Shown: positions 10,798 through 22,689 of the stretch, one piece after another
How positions within the stretch are numbered: the stretch's first letter is position 1
Layout: each line of letters starts with the position of its first letter
Notes under the pieces: generated by a model
Told to the model about the DNA's origin: nothing
The model's input: only the letters and a program-made list of their open reading frames with translations
Database searches by the model: none
Program-made: the position numbers and the translations under genes
Source of the DNA: Antitrichia curtipendula
Taxonomy: Eukaryota > Streptophyta > Bryopsida > Hypnales > Leucodontaceae
Reading direction: 5' to 3'
Length of the DNA: 64,000 bases
NCBI GenBank assembly: GCA_951230915.1
Contig: OX579636.1
Coordinates: 325,001-389,000 of the forward strand

Positions 10798-12246
10798 CTA
10801 GTTGTAATTATTGGTAAATCGATGGATGATTTCGGACAAGCTACCGCGAGAATCAATCACCGAATCACAAAGGCGCTCCAAGTAAAGGTGAAAAATCTTT
10901 GCCAAATCCTCATGGCTAAATCTTGTATGTCCTTCATTTTCCCGATGTAAGCTCACATAGTCCGCCGACATGCAACCATTGTTGATGGCTTGAGCTATTC
11001 GACCAACCGCATATTCCTCCGATTTACGTGATAAATCCGGTATTGTTGACACATCCGCATCTCTTCTATACAAGTATGCAATAGAAGGGTCCATCCACCA
11101 CCTCTTTTTCAAGGTCTCAATCCGTTCATTCTGAGAGGTGAACGTGTATAAGGACTTCATTGGTTCATTACGTAAAGTAGTCATGCCCCAATCGCAAATT
11201 CCAATGTAAACACGTGACTCATCATTGGGAAAGTGAAACATAATGTTGTCCAATGAAAGATCATTGTGCAAATGTCCAACGCTGTGCACTGCATTCATGA
11301 GGTACACCAGTGCCCATGCAAGCTCTGTGCGCTTCTTCCTCCAACGACCAAGAAAAAAAGCTTTGGTCACCTCTTCCGGGGTCGGTTGAGAATAAGCCAA
11401 CCGAATGCTAATGTTATTGGGATATTCTTTATCCAATTTTAACATTTGCCTCAATGTTCCGCCATTCCACCAATACGAGTATCCTTCGTTTTGCGTTGCA
11501 TAAACATCAGAAAACCGGATAACTCCATCATGTGGAATTCTCACTGCCATTGACTCGTTTTGGTGTTCCAACCTTGCGAGCTGAGGTTGTAAGCGTTGTT
11601 GATGAGATACCTTTGCTGCGAACTCCCAAAATGTAGGTATCTCACGACATCCTTCAATTTGGACCCTCCGAATTGTTGCGTATCCACCCCTCAGGATTTG
11701 ATCATCTTGTGGAATCACCCTTGCTGTTTCCGGAAGCGCTAAGAGATGTCGTCGCCTACGTTGCAACTCCACAAGTCCCTCATCACTATTCCACCAACCC
11801 ATTGAACCTCGCCTATTTTGATTCTTTACAAAAGGCGCGCACTAGCGAATAAACAAGTCTGCCCTCAAAATGACCTTTTCAAAAGCGCCATCACCTACGC
11901 GGTATTGCTTCCCGTACTTCTCTAAGATCACCTTTGCATTTCACAATGCATCATGGACCTTGTTCCTCAAAAACTGTTGAAAGCCCTTACTCTCCATTTC
12001 ATGAATCCAGTAGGATACGTTTAAAGCATCCATGAACTTCTGTGCCATATCTCCCTTGAATTTATCTGGGCACTTGTCTTCATACCTCGCATATTTGATA
12101 TACACCGACGCAGTGGTTTCCGACTCATAAAATTTGACAATGCACTCAATGAGAAATGCTTTGCAAGCAACAGAGGGAGCATCCATACTCGCCTCACTGT
12201 TCGGCTTCACTCGTTCGTCCTTTGCAGCCTTTTTTGGTCTCGGCAT
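10798..12246 (-). pseudogene. Protein kinase-like gene inside the hAT element, two internal stops
   Basis: From ATG at 12244-12246 the minus frame (482 codons) is open except for TGA at 11941-11943 and a TAG near 11856, repairable by CGA and CAG. The N-terminal 150 residues start basic (MPRPKKAAKDERVK) and are otherwise unrecognised. The C-terminal 330 residues show a protein-kinase fold: a glycine-loop-like LRGGYATIRRV, an AAKV lysine (about residue 212), a catalytic loop HLHNDLSLDNIMF (Asp about 328, Asn about 333) and DWG in place of DFG (about 351). HND instead of HRD makes it a non-RD, atypical kinase, but the catalytic Lys, Asp, Asn and Asp are all present. The family resembles kinase-like ORFs rather than receptor kinases, with no membrane segment. 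Its upstream region is a GTCCG/CGGAC cluster (12440-12990). Confidence 0.72.
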
Positions 12247-12439
12247 CGTGATGAAATTACAATTAGAAGTGCACTTCCAATTTCTAATCCACAAGGCAAT
12301 ATACGATTTGCCAGATGATCATACACAAAATCTAGAAAAAAAAAGCAACAAGTATCCTCTAGAAATTACACTCTTATCTTCCCTTAGAAAGGAGCCAATA
12401 GAGGATAAACCACCAAGCTCTCCGCTCTCTCTTGCATGA

Positions 12440-12990
12440 TACAAGGGGGAAGATAAAAGTGAAGATCGGACGGGCCGCCCGACTCTTTTATCCAAAGCAG
12501 ACGCCTCGACCGTCCGCCAAATCGGACGAACCCGACAAGGCGGACAGATCATCGTCCGCCTCGTAAGGACCGTCCGATCAGGCGGACGCCACCCGTCCGA
12601 CTCATCGGACGGCCCCGGTGAATCGGACGGCTGCCGTCCGCTCTGGACCGTTCGACCCTCTTATCGAAGACGGACGCCTCAACCGTCCACCTGATCGGAC
12701 GGACCCGATGAGTCGGACGGACAGTCGTTCGTCTCGTCAGGACCGTCTGATCAGGCGAACACCACCCGTTCGACTCATCGGACGGCCCCGATGAATCGGA
12801 CGGCTGCCGTCCGCACTGGTCCGTCCGACTAATTGGACGATTCAGCAAAGGTGTCGGAATGTCAGACGGGCCCGTCCGATTAGCGGGCGTGTGGGCAATC
12901 CGCTTGATTGGACAGCCCTTCTCAAGTGGAGATGAAACTGAGAGATTATTTGAGGCCGTCCGACCAGGCAGACGGCTGCATCATCTGACT
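12440..12990. repeat. GTCCG/CGGAC motif cluster upstream of the kinase-like gene
   Basis: Dense, mixed-orientation GGACGG, CCGTCCG and GATCGGACGG words over about 550 bases, the longest cluster in the window. It ends about 200 bases upstream of the kinase-like start codon. Sub-blocks near 12470-12640 and 12650-12850 resemble each other, suggesting internal duplication. Confidence 0.75.
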
Positions 12991-14420
12991 CCTAAAACAA
13001 CCTCGACTAGCAAATAATGACAAGGATGGAAAAGACAAAAATCTCATCGAGATTCACTTTCTTACTTAAAGAACTTGAATCATTAAATAGAACCCCAGTA
13101 ATTTTTTAATGCAATGATCTGCAATCTTATACACTAAATCCTACATCCTAAACCCTATATCCTAAACCCTATACCCTAAAACCTAAGTCCTCAATTGTAT
13201 GTTCTAAAGTCACAAATGTAAGAAATCATAACCAATCTAAAATATGAAAACAAATGCAAATTAAGTTCCTCAAGAAATATATGGACCATCTTCAATTAAG
13301 GACTTAGCTTGAGGATTCTTAATGGGGTTTAGGTGTTTCTTGAATTCATAGCACGCACAAGTTCGCAAATAAAGCTTTGAAGTCAATTTTTAATTTCTTA
13401 TGTGAATATATTTTGTTAAACAAATTCAGCAATAGACTTTTCATGTAACTTTATCAACACCATTGTCCCACATTAGTTGAATGAATTTATACCTCAAAGA
13501 ATTCACCAATGTGCAATTGTGCATGGAATTTAAAAATTAAATGTTTACTTCTCTAGCTTTTTGTAATTGGGATGTTTGGTCATTCAACCCTTTGAGGAAT
13601 ATTCACGTACGTCTTTCACCTTGTGCATTTTAGCCAAAATTTATGTAGTTGAGTTATGAATAAATGTGAAATGTGTAACCCCTACTTTTTAGGCACCTTG
13701 CTTAACTACATTTTTTGGCTTTGAACCTTTTTAACTAAAAAAGGCTACTCTAGTGATGGTGATTGGTGAATGTCTAATTTTATATGATAAACAATTGAGT
13801 TGAGAATCTAAAAAAAAGATATTTAAAAAGAAACACTTAGTTTTCACTCATTAAAAAACTGTTAAGTAGAAGTAGATTCAAGATCGAAGGAAAAATTAAA
13901 TCATTAATAGCTCTAAGATAGTAAGATAGAATTGAAATATACTAATTTCAACTCTGAGATTGTTCTAGCAAGGAATCTAGACCTCGGGAATTTTTTTTTT
14001 TTTTTAACTGTTAGAATTCAATTCAGAAATGAATCCTTCAAGTTATTTATTCTAAAAGATACCAAAAAAACTCAGAAAATTACAAAAAATATTGAGGCCA
14101 TACTCCATAGGAGCCTGCCTAAAAATCTGACATCCATTTTGTCCCCCGATGGGACAATGGGACTTTAGGGGTTAAACTCAAAAGAACTACACATTCAATT
14201 TTTTAAATTTGTGAAGTAGAAATTGGTGCAAGATTGAACCTAAAAATATGATGTGTACGTTGAAGAATGAACTTTGATGTTTGACCCATGAGGAGTTCAA
14301 TATCTTTGAAGTATTCACATTGGATGGTTGTTGTCATGAAGGCACACTCTTTGGAGATGACCTGACCATTTCAAGAATCCTATGCTGCACTAAATGAGAA
14401 AAAAACATGAACTACTAAGT
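12991..14420. other. AT-rich spacer with a short telomere-like patch
   Basis: No gene is seen. At about 13130-13195 there are several degenerate CCCTAAA-type repeats, the plant telomere word, too few and too imperfect to be a real interstitial telomere. A CTTTAGGGGTTAA string at 14162-14175 resembles the terminus of the fold-back element at 62616-63566. Confidence 0.5.
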
Positions 14421-14424
14421 AGAC

Positions 14425-14660
14425 GTACACCTGATCGGACGGTCGGACGGGATGATCTGAAGAGTACTCGGACCGTCCGCTCCGCAGACAGGAGGGTCCG
14501 ACCGTGAATCAGATGGGAGGATCCGACCGCAAGTTGGACAGTTCGAGGGGCGAATGGGATGGTCCGACGGGCCGTCGGATCGTCCGCCCGTTGGACGGAA
14601 GTGACCAAGGCGCGGACGGGCCACGAGGCGAACGGGCAGACAAGTGGACAGACGGTCCAA
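14425..14660. repeat. GTCCG/CGGAC motif cluster downstream of the transposase gene
   Basis: About 235 bases rich in GACGG, GGACGG and TCCGACCG words. It lies beyond the 3' end of the minus-strand transposase gene. It is the only one of the five clusters that is not immediately upstream of a gene. Confidence 0.7.
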
Positions 14661-14832
14661 ATTCTTCTCTAGTTTTAAGGTATTTGAAAAAACAAAATTT
14701 TGATGGTGTGCACAACATGAATGAGCAAATTTGTATTACAAGTTTAAAGTTCGAACAATGAATTGTCATAACATAATGTGTTTAGGGTAAAAAACTAAAC
14801 ACCCAAGTTTACATCTTCTCAATCTTTATAAA

Positions 14833-15798
14833 CTATGGTTGATAGTCACTATCTCCTTTGACTTCAGCCCCGCTACTATGACCTGTTGTATCCCATTCGG
14901 AATCATCGTCACTGGATGAATTTTGCATACTATCTGATGAAGATTGTACAATCTTCCCTCCTTCTTCTTGTACTTGTTTCGATGTGCTTGATCTCACTGG
15001 TCTACCTAACTTATGATCTCTTTTGACTTTTAATAGAGACTTTCCAATACCTCCCTTAAGATCGTGGATTGGTTTCACCTTTCGCTTGGTTAGAGGCAGA
15101 CTTGCATCAAGGGGGGTTCTACCTACATTTTGTTTTTTCAATGGAGAGATTGCAAAAAGCTCCATTATTCTTTTCCTCTTAGCTTTTTTGGACTCCTTCA
15201 CCGCGGGTGGACGTGCTTCCGAACCTCTTGGAATGTTTGTCTTCTCTGCAGACAAAGCTTCCACTGTAAGGTTTGAAAATTTGATTGGAGAATGCTTTGC
15301 ATGGCCAGAAAATTGACGAAACATAGACTCCAATGTTTGCACATCATCGTTGTTCGATGAAACGGATGGATTTTGATTGGCTCCAATGTGCAATTCATTC
15401 AAATTGCTCAAATGTTGTTCTTTAAACCGTGAGTCTCCAGGACCATTCAAAGTCGTGCTACCGCTTGTATATAGTGCATGTCGAGGACCACTCCGTGGTG
15501 GTAATTGAGAATCTCGCACGAGGTGCTTCATGTCTTTGGCGTTGCGGTCAAGCATTGGGCACATGGACTCCAATACACATGGATCTTGACTTCCCTCTAT
15601 TCGAGGTGCTTGGGCATTTTGAATGCCGAAAAGTCCAATAGTTTCACTTGTCAATGCCTTTGGTAATTCAATATTTTGGTTGATCACATTTGTGTGGGAC
15701 TTCACCCCACACTCTCTCATGTCTTCGTGTTGATCATTTTCTTCCGCTCCTACCGTTGTCATAGATGGACACTCGGGAATTGGAATCACTTCATCCAT
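14833..15798 (-). pseudogene. C-terminal extension of the hAT transposase, or a second ORF behind a TAA
   Basis: This 321-codon frame is in phase with the transposase and separated from it by a single TAA (15799-15801), followed at once by ATG. Either the TAA arose from CAA in a longer transposase, or it is a real downstream ORF. The product is polar and low in hydrophobic residues, with a basic KESKKAKRKRIMELF segment that could be a nuclear localisation signal and an acidic, serine-rich C-terminus. No domain is recognised. Confidence 0.5.
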
Positions 15799-18102
15799 TT
15801 AGGGAGTTTCATCACCTATAACCATTTCCTCATCTTCCTCCGCTACCTTCGCATGAGTATTTTCCCTATTTGCTAGAATGTTTTCACTACGCAACAACCT
15901 GGTTCGATCTAAGTATTTAGCTATAGAAGGTCCACCTTTGTCATATTCACAGTCGTCCTCATCCAACGGAAACTTGTAAGGGTCTTCACAATGATCTCCG
16001 ATGTCTGCATCATAATGAGGTGGGCTTCGAAGCGGTTCATTATTGAAATTGCGGATGCCGTGGTCATCTTCATCGTCCATGAGGGGATCAACTTCTTCAC
16101 CGGATTCACCACCCTCGTCTTCCGATGAAGACAAGGCCGAATCCTCCGACTCGAGGTTCTCATTGTACCACTTCTTCTCGTCATTTTGCTTTGATGCACC
16201 GAGGACTTTGGAATTGGTATACACATATACCAAATCCTGTGCTCTTTGTGGCTTCAACTTGTTCCGATATTTGTTGTGAACAAAAGAATAGCTACTCCAA
16301 TTTCGTTCACATGAAGACGATGATACCGGTTGGGCCAAAATCCTCTTGGCAATTGGAGCAATGAGCTTCCCGCACGCGCCCTCAAAATCCCACCAAGCAT
16401 GCGTCGACAATTGTTGTTCATCCGGATCCAACATGTTGTGGAACGGAAGTTCCCTATGGCGGAAGGCTACAAATTCCTTCACCACCTTTGCGTACTCTAA
16501 AGGTGTACATATTTGCATCAAAACGCGCTTGCATGCAGCCATGGCATCGGTGTCGTCGGCTAGTTCTTTGTCTTCAAGAAGGTAGGGATTCAAAAGTGCT
16601 CTTGCATAATGTAAATCGGTCTTCACCATATCACATCGTTCGTAGAACGCCTTCACCAACGGGATGCCTTTGTCTAAAGCCAAACAAAAAGGCTCTTTGT
16701 CTAAAGCGAGGACGTGCTTCTCTAGTTTCCTCATAATATGTAACACCTTGCCCATGCATGGTGTCTTCGCATCCAAATCACGAAGAGCATTGACAATTGG
16801 AGCTGTCACATCTTCAAAATTTTGACAACGATGCCAAAAATGCCCACTTAGAATGGTCTTCTTCACCCGTTCGGATTCTAAACGAGTTTTGGACTTTCGC
16901 GAGTGCTTTCTAGCATATTCCTCCCATTGCGGGTCCGTCACAGTTTGTTGCAATTGTGCTTTCACCTTGAGCATACGTGCAACCATATTGTAATTCGAGG
17001 CAAATCTTGTTTCCACCGCCAACAACAAGTTGTACTGTGTCGAATATTTCCGAAATATCGCAAGCGGCATGTGCCTCTTCTTGAAGAATTTGACTATCTT
17101 TCGGGAATCTTTCACGACGTCATCAATCCATTGTTCGTTTGCCCAATCTTTTAGCAACAAATTCAAGGCATGCACCATGCAACCTTGGAAAAAAATGTGA
17201 GGATAGGTAGTAGATACCAAATTCCATGCTCCTGGATTTACAGCCGCATTATCTGTATTCACCTGCACTACGTTTGCAGGGCCCACTTGTTCTATAAAAC
17301 TCTCTAATATAGAAGCCAAATATGGAGCATCTTTCGTTTTCCCAGTTGTATCCACCGATCCTAGGAATTGCTCACCCGCGGATGACACAAGCATGGCATT
17401 TATCAATGGCCGATTCGAAACCGAGGTCCACCCATCAATAGACAATGTGGCTCCAAACTTCCTAATACTGGTTTCTATCCGCTTACGGAGATTGACCTCT
17501 AAGTCTACCTTTGCTTGGTCAAGCAATTTATGACGTAGATCATGGTATGATGGTGGACTATAAGGTTGGTGAAACTCCGCCGTTTTCTTCACTGCTTCTT
17601 TGAAGGCTGGATTTCGGGCTACAGCAAATGGTATGTTTGCCGCATAAAAGAAATTGACCCACATTGCATTCAAAATGCATTTATTTGCTTCGTCGAATCC
17701 CTCTACTAGCCTACTCTGTTTTTGAGGCCTATTGCTTGATGTCCGCTGAGTTCCACGTCCACTTGATGCTTGTGTACTTGGATTTCCTTGGGAAGAACCA
17801 CCAACATATTCCTCTGGTGCCGTGCATGAGTCTTCTTCGGTAGAGTTCACAGTGTCTCTGGCATTTGACATAGCACGAACAACCATAGGCATAGGTGTGT
17901 CGTTGCCATCTACATTGTGTAGAGTACCTCTTTGTGGAATCACTCCATTGCAACGAACAAATAGACCTCGAACTTCAGATGTCATTTGGATACAAAGGCT
18001 GATTCCTTTTACACGATGTGCCTGCATATCCCAAAAAACTAAACATATGGACCGGCTTCTAGGCAAATACCAATTTGCAAGCCTTGCATTGTACTTTTCC
18101 AT
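15799..18102 (-). CDS. hAT family transposase (DUF659 and hAT dimerisation domain)
   Basis: An open frame of 767 codons. The DUF659-type region begins near residue 145 (MWVNFFYAANIPFAVAR). The catalytic triad expected for hAT can be placed: Asp223 in LSIDGW, Asp284 in VNTDNA and Glu599 in SSCERNWS. The conserved CMVHALNL lies at 308-315, before the long helical insertion. The hAT dimerisation domain (HAWWDFEGACGKL to FVHNKYRNKL) occupies about 568-615 and is followed by an acidic tail. There is no BED zinc finger at the N-terminus, which is unusual. The element has separate BED-like ORFs at both ends. The start at 18102 is the first ATG, but residues 1-120 look poorly conserved. The upstream cluster at 18430-18700 may be its control region. 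Confidence 0.9.
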   Translation of the reverse strand: MEKYNARLANWYLPRSRSICLVFWDMQAHRVKGISLCIQMTSEVRGLFVRCNGVIPQRGTLHNVDGNDTPMPMVVRAMSNARDTVNSTEEDSCTAPEEYVGGSSQGNPSTQASSGRGTQRTSSNRPQKQSRLVEGFDEANKCILNAMWVNFFYAANIPFAVARNPAFKEAVKKTAEFHQPYSPPSYHDLRHKLLDQAKVDLEVNLRKRIETSIRKFGATLSIDGWTSVSNRPLINAMLVSSAGEQFLGSVDTTGKTKDAPYLASILESFIEQVGPANVVQVNTDNAAVNPGAWNLVSTTYPHIFFQGCMVHALNLLLKDWANEQWIDDVVKDSRKIVKFFKKRHMPLAIFRKYSTQYNLLLAVETRFASNYNMVARMLKVKAQLQQTVTDPQWEEYARKHSRKSKTRLESERVKKTILSGHFWHRCQNFEDVTAPIVNALRDLDAKTPCMGKVLHIMRKLEKHVLALDKEPFCLALDKGIPLVKAFYERCDMVKTDLHYARALLNPYLLEDKELADDTDAMAACKRVLMQICTPLEYAKVVKEFVAFRHRELPFHNMLDPDEQQLSTHAWWDFEGACGKLIAPIAKRILAQPVSSSSCERNWSSYSFVHNKYRNKLKPQRAQDLVYVYTNSKVLGASKQNDEKKWYNENLESEDSALSSSEDEGGESGEEVDPLMDDEDDHGIRNFNNEPLRSPPHYDADIGDHCEDPYKFPLDEDDCEYDKGGPSIAKYLDRTRLLRSENILANRENTHAKVAEEDEEMVIGDETP

Positions 18103-18429
18103 TTGATAGGGTTTCGTACCAAGAAGACCAATCCTTGGTCATGGTGGCTGTTTTAGGCTCTATATATTGAAACCCTAAATTCAAAACGTAATGATAACAA
18201 TTGGATAAAATTGTTCAAATGTTTATGCACAAAGCCTTGGAAAACAAGGCCCCCCTTTCCACTGAACTATGCATTACCAAGCAAGGGACACAAAAAATTG
18301 CAGCTTCTAGCCCTTGGAAATCTTAACGTTCAGTTTCTTAAGAGTGCTTGTAAATGTCAATTTCAGGACTCTTATAGTCTCCATCTGTTTGTGACTGTTG
18401 AATACGGAAAGAAAAATAAATCCTCCCAC

Positions 18430-18700
18430 AACGATCAGGCGGACGGCGGACGGGAATCTGGTCCGTCCGAACAACGGACAGGCGGACGGCGGACGGGAAT
18501 CTGGTCCGTCCGAACAACGGACAGGCGGACGGCGGACGGGAATCTAAGTTGTCGGATCAGCACACGGGCCGACGGGCGGACGGAATCTGGATTGTCGGAT
18601 CAGCGGACGGGCGATCGACGGACGAGAAACTAGGCCGTCGGAACAGCTGATGAATGGACGGCGGACGGTGGGCGGCGGATGGGCGGACGGGCCGACCTAA
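18430..18700. repeat. GGACGG motif cluster upstream of the transposase gene
   Basis: Contains nearly perfect tandem units of about 47 bases (18437-18580), each with GGCGGACGGCGGACGGGAAT, followed by degenerate copies. Here the words run mostly in one orientation, unlike the mixed clusters at the element ends. Confidence 0.75.
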
Positions 18701-19290
18701 AACCTCTTGGGCGTACAGGCGGTTTTTACAATTTCGGTAGGATGTTTGAAGTGTGCAGACATGCAGACAAGTGGATTAGGCGAATAGAAATGTATGTGCA
18801 AATGAAAATGGGTGATTTGTAGGCACGGGGTTATAAAAAATAACATAAAATGATCTTGTACAAATGTACAATAGGTATGATCTTCTGCAATAGGTACGCA
18901 AAAGAAACATATTTGACAAATAAATAAAGCAAAATTTATCAAGATGAAAAAACAAATCCAAACATATTTGTATTGCATAAATATTTATACATTAATTAAA
19001 AGCAACTCATGACACACCATGAGTGTTGTGCATTACTAATATTGAATCCTCATGAGATTCAAATAAGTACAAAACAAATTTCATTGGTTAACCCCCTAAT
19101 ACAAACACTATTTTGCATCATCGCTACCGTTTGCAGAAATATGAGAGGCACGCTATTGTTCCTTAAGTCTTCGACTTGCTCTACGAGTTTGAGGACCACC
19201 CGACCCGGAGGCTGTGCCCCCTCCTGATCGGACTTCCATGTCCACGGCGATGAATTGTCGTTTGGTTTCTGGAGAGTAGTCATCTTTGTC
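18701..19290. other. AT-rich spacer between transposase promoter and RING gene end
   Basis: No gene is seen. The short ORFs on either strand are hydrophobic by composition only. The stop codon of the RING gene is at 19291-19293. Confidence 0.45.
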
Positions 19291-21429
19291 TTAAATCTTC
19301 CGTTTGTTTTTCCTCGTGGGAGACAAATCTACTTCTTGTGCCTTTAACGCTCTCAAAGCCGAATAAATCTTTTCTATCATAGTATTTACCGCTTTGTCAT
19401 CATCTCGAGGGGTCAACGAGATAGCTTGCCCTGTGCCATGTAAGAAAATCCTCCATGTTGTTATAATATCGGTGATCCTCTTAACAAATGCACTTGCCAC
19501 CTCCACGAGTGCATGTTCTGTCCTTGATAGTCCATCTACATTAAAAACAGCACGAACTTGTGCAGCTTCTTCCAATTTTGATAAGAATAGGGCCCTCCCT
19601 ATTAAGTTGTGATTGTATGCTCCGTACTGCTCATTGAACTCTTGGGATGGTTGCACTTCTATGCAGACGCCATCTTCTCCTTTCTGCACTTCTTTTTCAG
19701 GAAATCGGAAGAACTTTTGATGTGAGATGCTCCAGTGTCCCCCCATGCTACAACAAAACAATTCTCGAGCCTCCAAGTCTTCAATATCCCTGGCCCGCAA
19801 CTCCACCTCTCTATTGCGCGTCATCCAGTCAAAGTCATCCAATTTGTCATTGTAGTTCTCACAAACATCATGCATGAGTTTTTGCGCATTCCAAATTAGA
19901 GGTCGCCTCCAATGAATGTAATTTTGGAATAGAAATGGCTTTTGGTCAAGTGGAAGGGTCCATCGATTGTGTTTGTGGCTAGGGGGCATGCTCTCCTCGT
20001 GCCCAACCATTTCGTAAAACCTAGGGCTTAAAGGAGACCGACACTCGGGACAAATCAAACGAACGAGGGATGATTTCACCATACACGTGATATGAAAAGT
20101 GTGGCGACATTGGCCCATGATTAAGGCGCCCTCGGGACCAAAATGATTTAGACAAAGGCTGCATTTACCCTCCAATAGTTCCGTATTTGAACTTTCACCA
20201 TGCACTACGATCTTGTCCGCCTCCTTGATGTGCGCTGAATGCGTGTTGTAAGGGGCCCAACCTTCTTCTACTTCCAAGGTCCAATTCATGGACTTTGACG
20301 CAATCTTCTGCGCGTCATTCAATCGCTCAAACATTGTCGACATGTCTCCCCAATATGTGACGTCAATTGAACCCCTACAATGTACCTCAAACATCCTTCT
20401 AATAGATAGGAGGTCGGAGGAAATGGCATCGCATTGCTCCTTTGACTTCATGGCTAATTTGAGAAGCCCCTTCATTGCTCGGGTTACTACAAACGGTTTG
20501 TCTTGTAGTTTTTGAACCCACGTCAACCAACGAGTGTCGGAATTGCTCTTTGGCAAGCATTTATCTAGCTCCACTACTTGCATCATTTTCTGATACTCTA
20601 CCTCCAAATAGACGTTTTGTTGGGTTACCGACTCTAATTCATGCTTCACCTCTTTGAACTCGCGGCCTTCCGTTTGCATGGACGCCTCTTGGAATGTGGG
20701 AGGAGGATTATCTATGGCGGTTTCGGATATTACTTCTTTTTGGTTGTTTTTCTCAACCTCTTCTATACGCACGGCTCCGCTGGTCTTTGGAAGAACACAT
20801 CCCCCTTCCTTGAAATTCTTTTGCTTGAGCACTACAATTTTGTACTCCAATTTCTCGATAAATTCCCTTTGAGAAACTAGAGTGCCATATCAGCGATCCA
20901 GTGCGTTCGCAGATCTTTCATAATTAACGCACACTCCTTTGAATGCATTCTTCAATTGCTTGTGGTCTTCTTTCAATTTCTCGTGCTCTATCTTCAAGGC
21001 CTTGTATTTCTCATTCTCTTCAGCGAAGATGAGCAGCTTGCGATTATTTTCGACCCGCTCCTCCAATAATGGTTTCATAGACGTGACGAAATCTCCAAAA
21101 GACAAGGCACCAGACACCAACTCGAGCCTGGATTTGGTGAATTCTTGAGCAACTTCCATAAGTTTGGGGGCAATGCTAGCTACAAATTTAGCTATAACTG
21201 ACAATCTTTTTGAGGTGACCACAAAATTGGGCCATTGATCACTGTATTCAGCAAAGGGATTACTCGGTCCGGCCTCGCTTGCGGTTTCACTCAAGCCTGC
21301 CTCGTTTGCGGGGTTACTAGGACCGGCCTCATTTGTCTCGATTACTTGGTTTGATTGAAGAGAGATGTCTTGTTGATGTGCCCTAAACAAATAAAAAGCT
21401 TCCAACAAGCTTTCCAAATTCCAATTCAC
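19291..21429 (-). pseudogene. Coiled-coil RING-H2 protein gene of the hAT element
   Basis: One minus-strand frame of about 713 codons with a single TGA near 20880 (repairable by CGA). Upstream of that stop is a helical, E/K-rich segment (EENEKYKALKIEHEKLKE) typical of a coiled coil, which continues after it. The RING-H2 finger lies at about 20041-20163 with all eight ligands in canonical spacing: CSLC, then 14 residues, CRHTFHITC, 10 residues, CPEC. RING-H2 fingers usually mark E3 ubiquitin ligases. The C-terminal 250 residues have W-rich and helical parts of unknown role and end in a basic RKNKRK tail. The N-terminus may be joined to the BED-like frame at 21430-22623, giving one protein of about 1,100 residues. 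Confidence 0.72.
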
Positions 21430-22623
21430 TCGCCATTGGCAAATGACGAAGATCCTCCAATTGTACCGTATTTTGAGTTGACAAATGTGGATAGCTCTTA
21501 TCTAATGGGTTGTGATCAATGGACACATTTTGCGCCATGCCATCGAGTTGCTTTCCATTTTTTGGCAACATCTGCCCTTCAACTCTTGGGCTCAATACGG
21601 GGCCCAACATGGGGCTTGATACGGGGCCCAACATGGGGCTTGATACGGGGCCCAATACGGGCCCAATACAGGGCTCGGTGTGGTTGGCAAGTCTTGATTG
21701 CAAGGTACTTGTATCATAAAATTCATAGCATCGCTCGCTATGATATTATCAATTGATGCAATGGCCCTTGCCATTTGTTCGGGACGAACCTCTTCCCGAC
21801 GTTTTTGTCGTGCAGACGGGGCCGCCGGTTTTTCAAAAATGGGTTGCATGCTTGGAGCACCACTTTGTTCACCCATGGATGTAATATTGCATGTACATAT
21901 CCAATCCGCCCGAGGAGTTAAAAACACCTCTCCGTCAACACCTTCCACCGTGGCATTTGACATTGTAGTTGGAATCTTTGTAGAATCCAAATGTACTCCA
22001 ATATTTCCCCCCTCCATGATCTCTTTTTTATATTGCATTATACCATCTTTTTGTCGCTTCTGTGATTTTGGTGCCTCATTTGGACTTGCCTTTGGATCAT
22101 ACAAATCGGGAATATCTTTTTGCCCTACTCTAAGCAAAAGTGGAGCCGTAGTTGTGGTTGGATATGTGCTCCAGTCCACCTTCCGAGCCAATATGAGCTC
22201 AACATACACCATAGAGGCCATGTTGTAGTTTATGTATCCCTTGCTCATTGATTTGTCCCCGAAGAGGGCCCGCCAAACCTCAAGTGATCGAAGGACAAAA
22301 TGTCAATCCTTGCAATTCGATGGCTTGCAACAGAAACCTCGTGTGTGAATAATGTGGACCTCACGAGGCCACAACTTGTCGATGTGATACATTTTCACAT
22401 ATTTTTTGCACATTTTGGAGGTCCAATAATTTCCTTCCTCCTCCCGTTCGCTCTCTGCTTTGATATTTGAAGCTCGTGGGAAGCCCCCTTTGATTTTGTC
22501 TTCCCATGATTGCCACCTCTTGAAGTCATCGCTGCAGTACCCTTGCTCATACCTTCCGTTGTCATAACTGACGACAAGTGATATCAAAATAATTGACCTC
22601 ACTCTCCACCCGTATAGGAGCAA
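21430..22623 (-). pseudogene. BED-like zinc-finger region, second copy, possibly N-terminus of the RING protein
   Basis: The minus frame from about 22623 to 21592 has one TGA (22303-22305). Its MCKKYVKMYH block and following W-rich block (LEVWRALFGD, MASMVYVELILARKVDWSTY) align with MCKKYIKMTH and MAMVWAEIVLHKDVDW of the gene at 8774-10171, so the two are diverged homologues at opposite ends of the element, pointing inward. Downstream, a different frame (21703-21383) reads through a short tandem repeat into the RING gene frame, implying compensating indels or an intron. The first cysteine of the finger pair is changed here (TSKMC against CTMC), so metal binding may be lost. Confidence 0.5.
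21590..21680. repeat. Short tandem repeat in the zinc-finger/RING gene
   Basis: About three copies of a 27-base unit built on GGGGCCCAACATGGGGCTTG, plus shorter partial units. It encodes a GP/SS-rich repeat and coincides with the place where the reading frame changes. Confidence 0.8.
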
Positions 22624-22689
22624 CTAGCACAATGAAGCAACAGTTGCCACTTCCGACACGGGTTTCACCTCTAAATGGAGAGAAGAAGT

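Noticed and set aside
13130..13195. Interstitial telomere (CCCTAAA)n
   Set aside because: Only a few imperfect units with irregular spacing. Noted as a patch, not a telomere.
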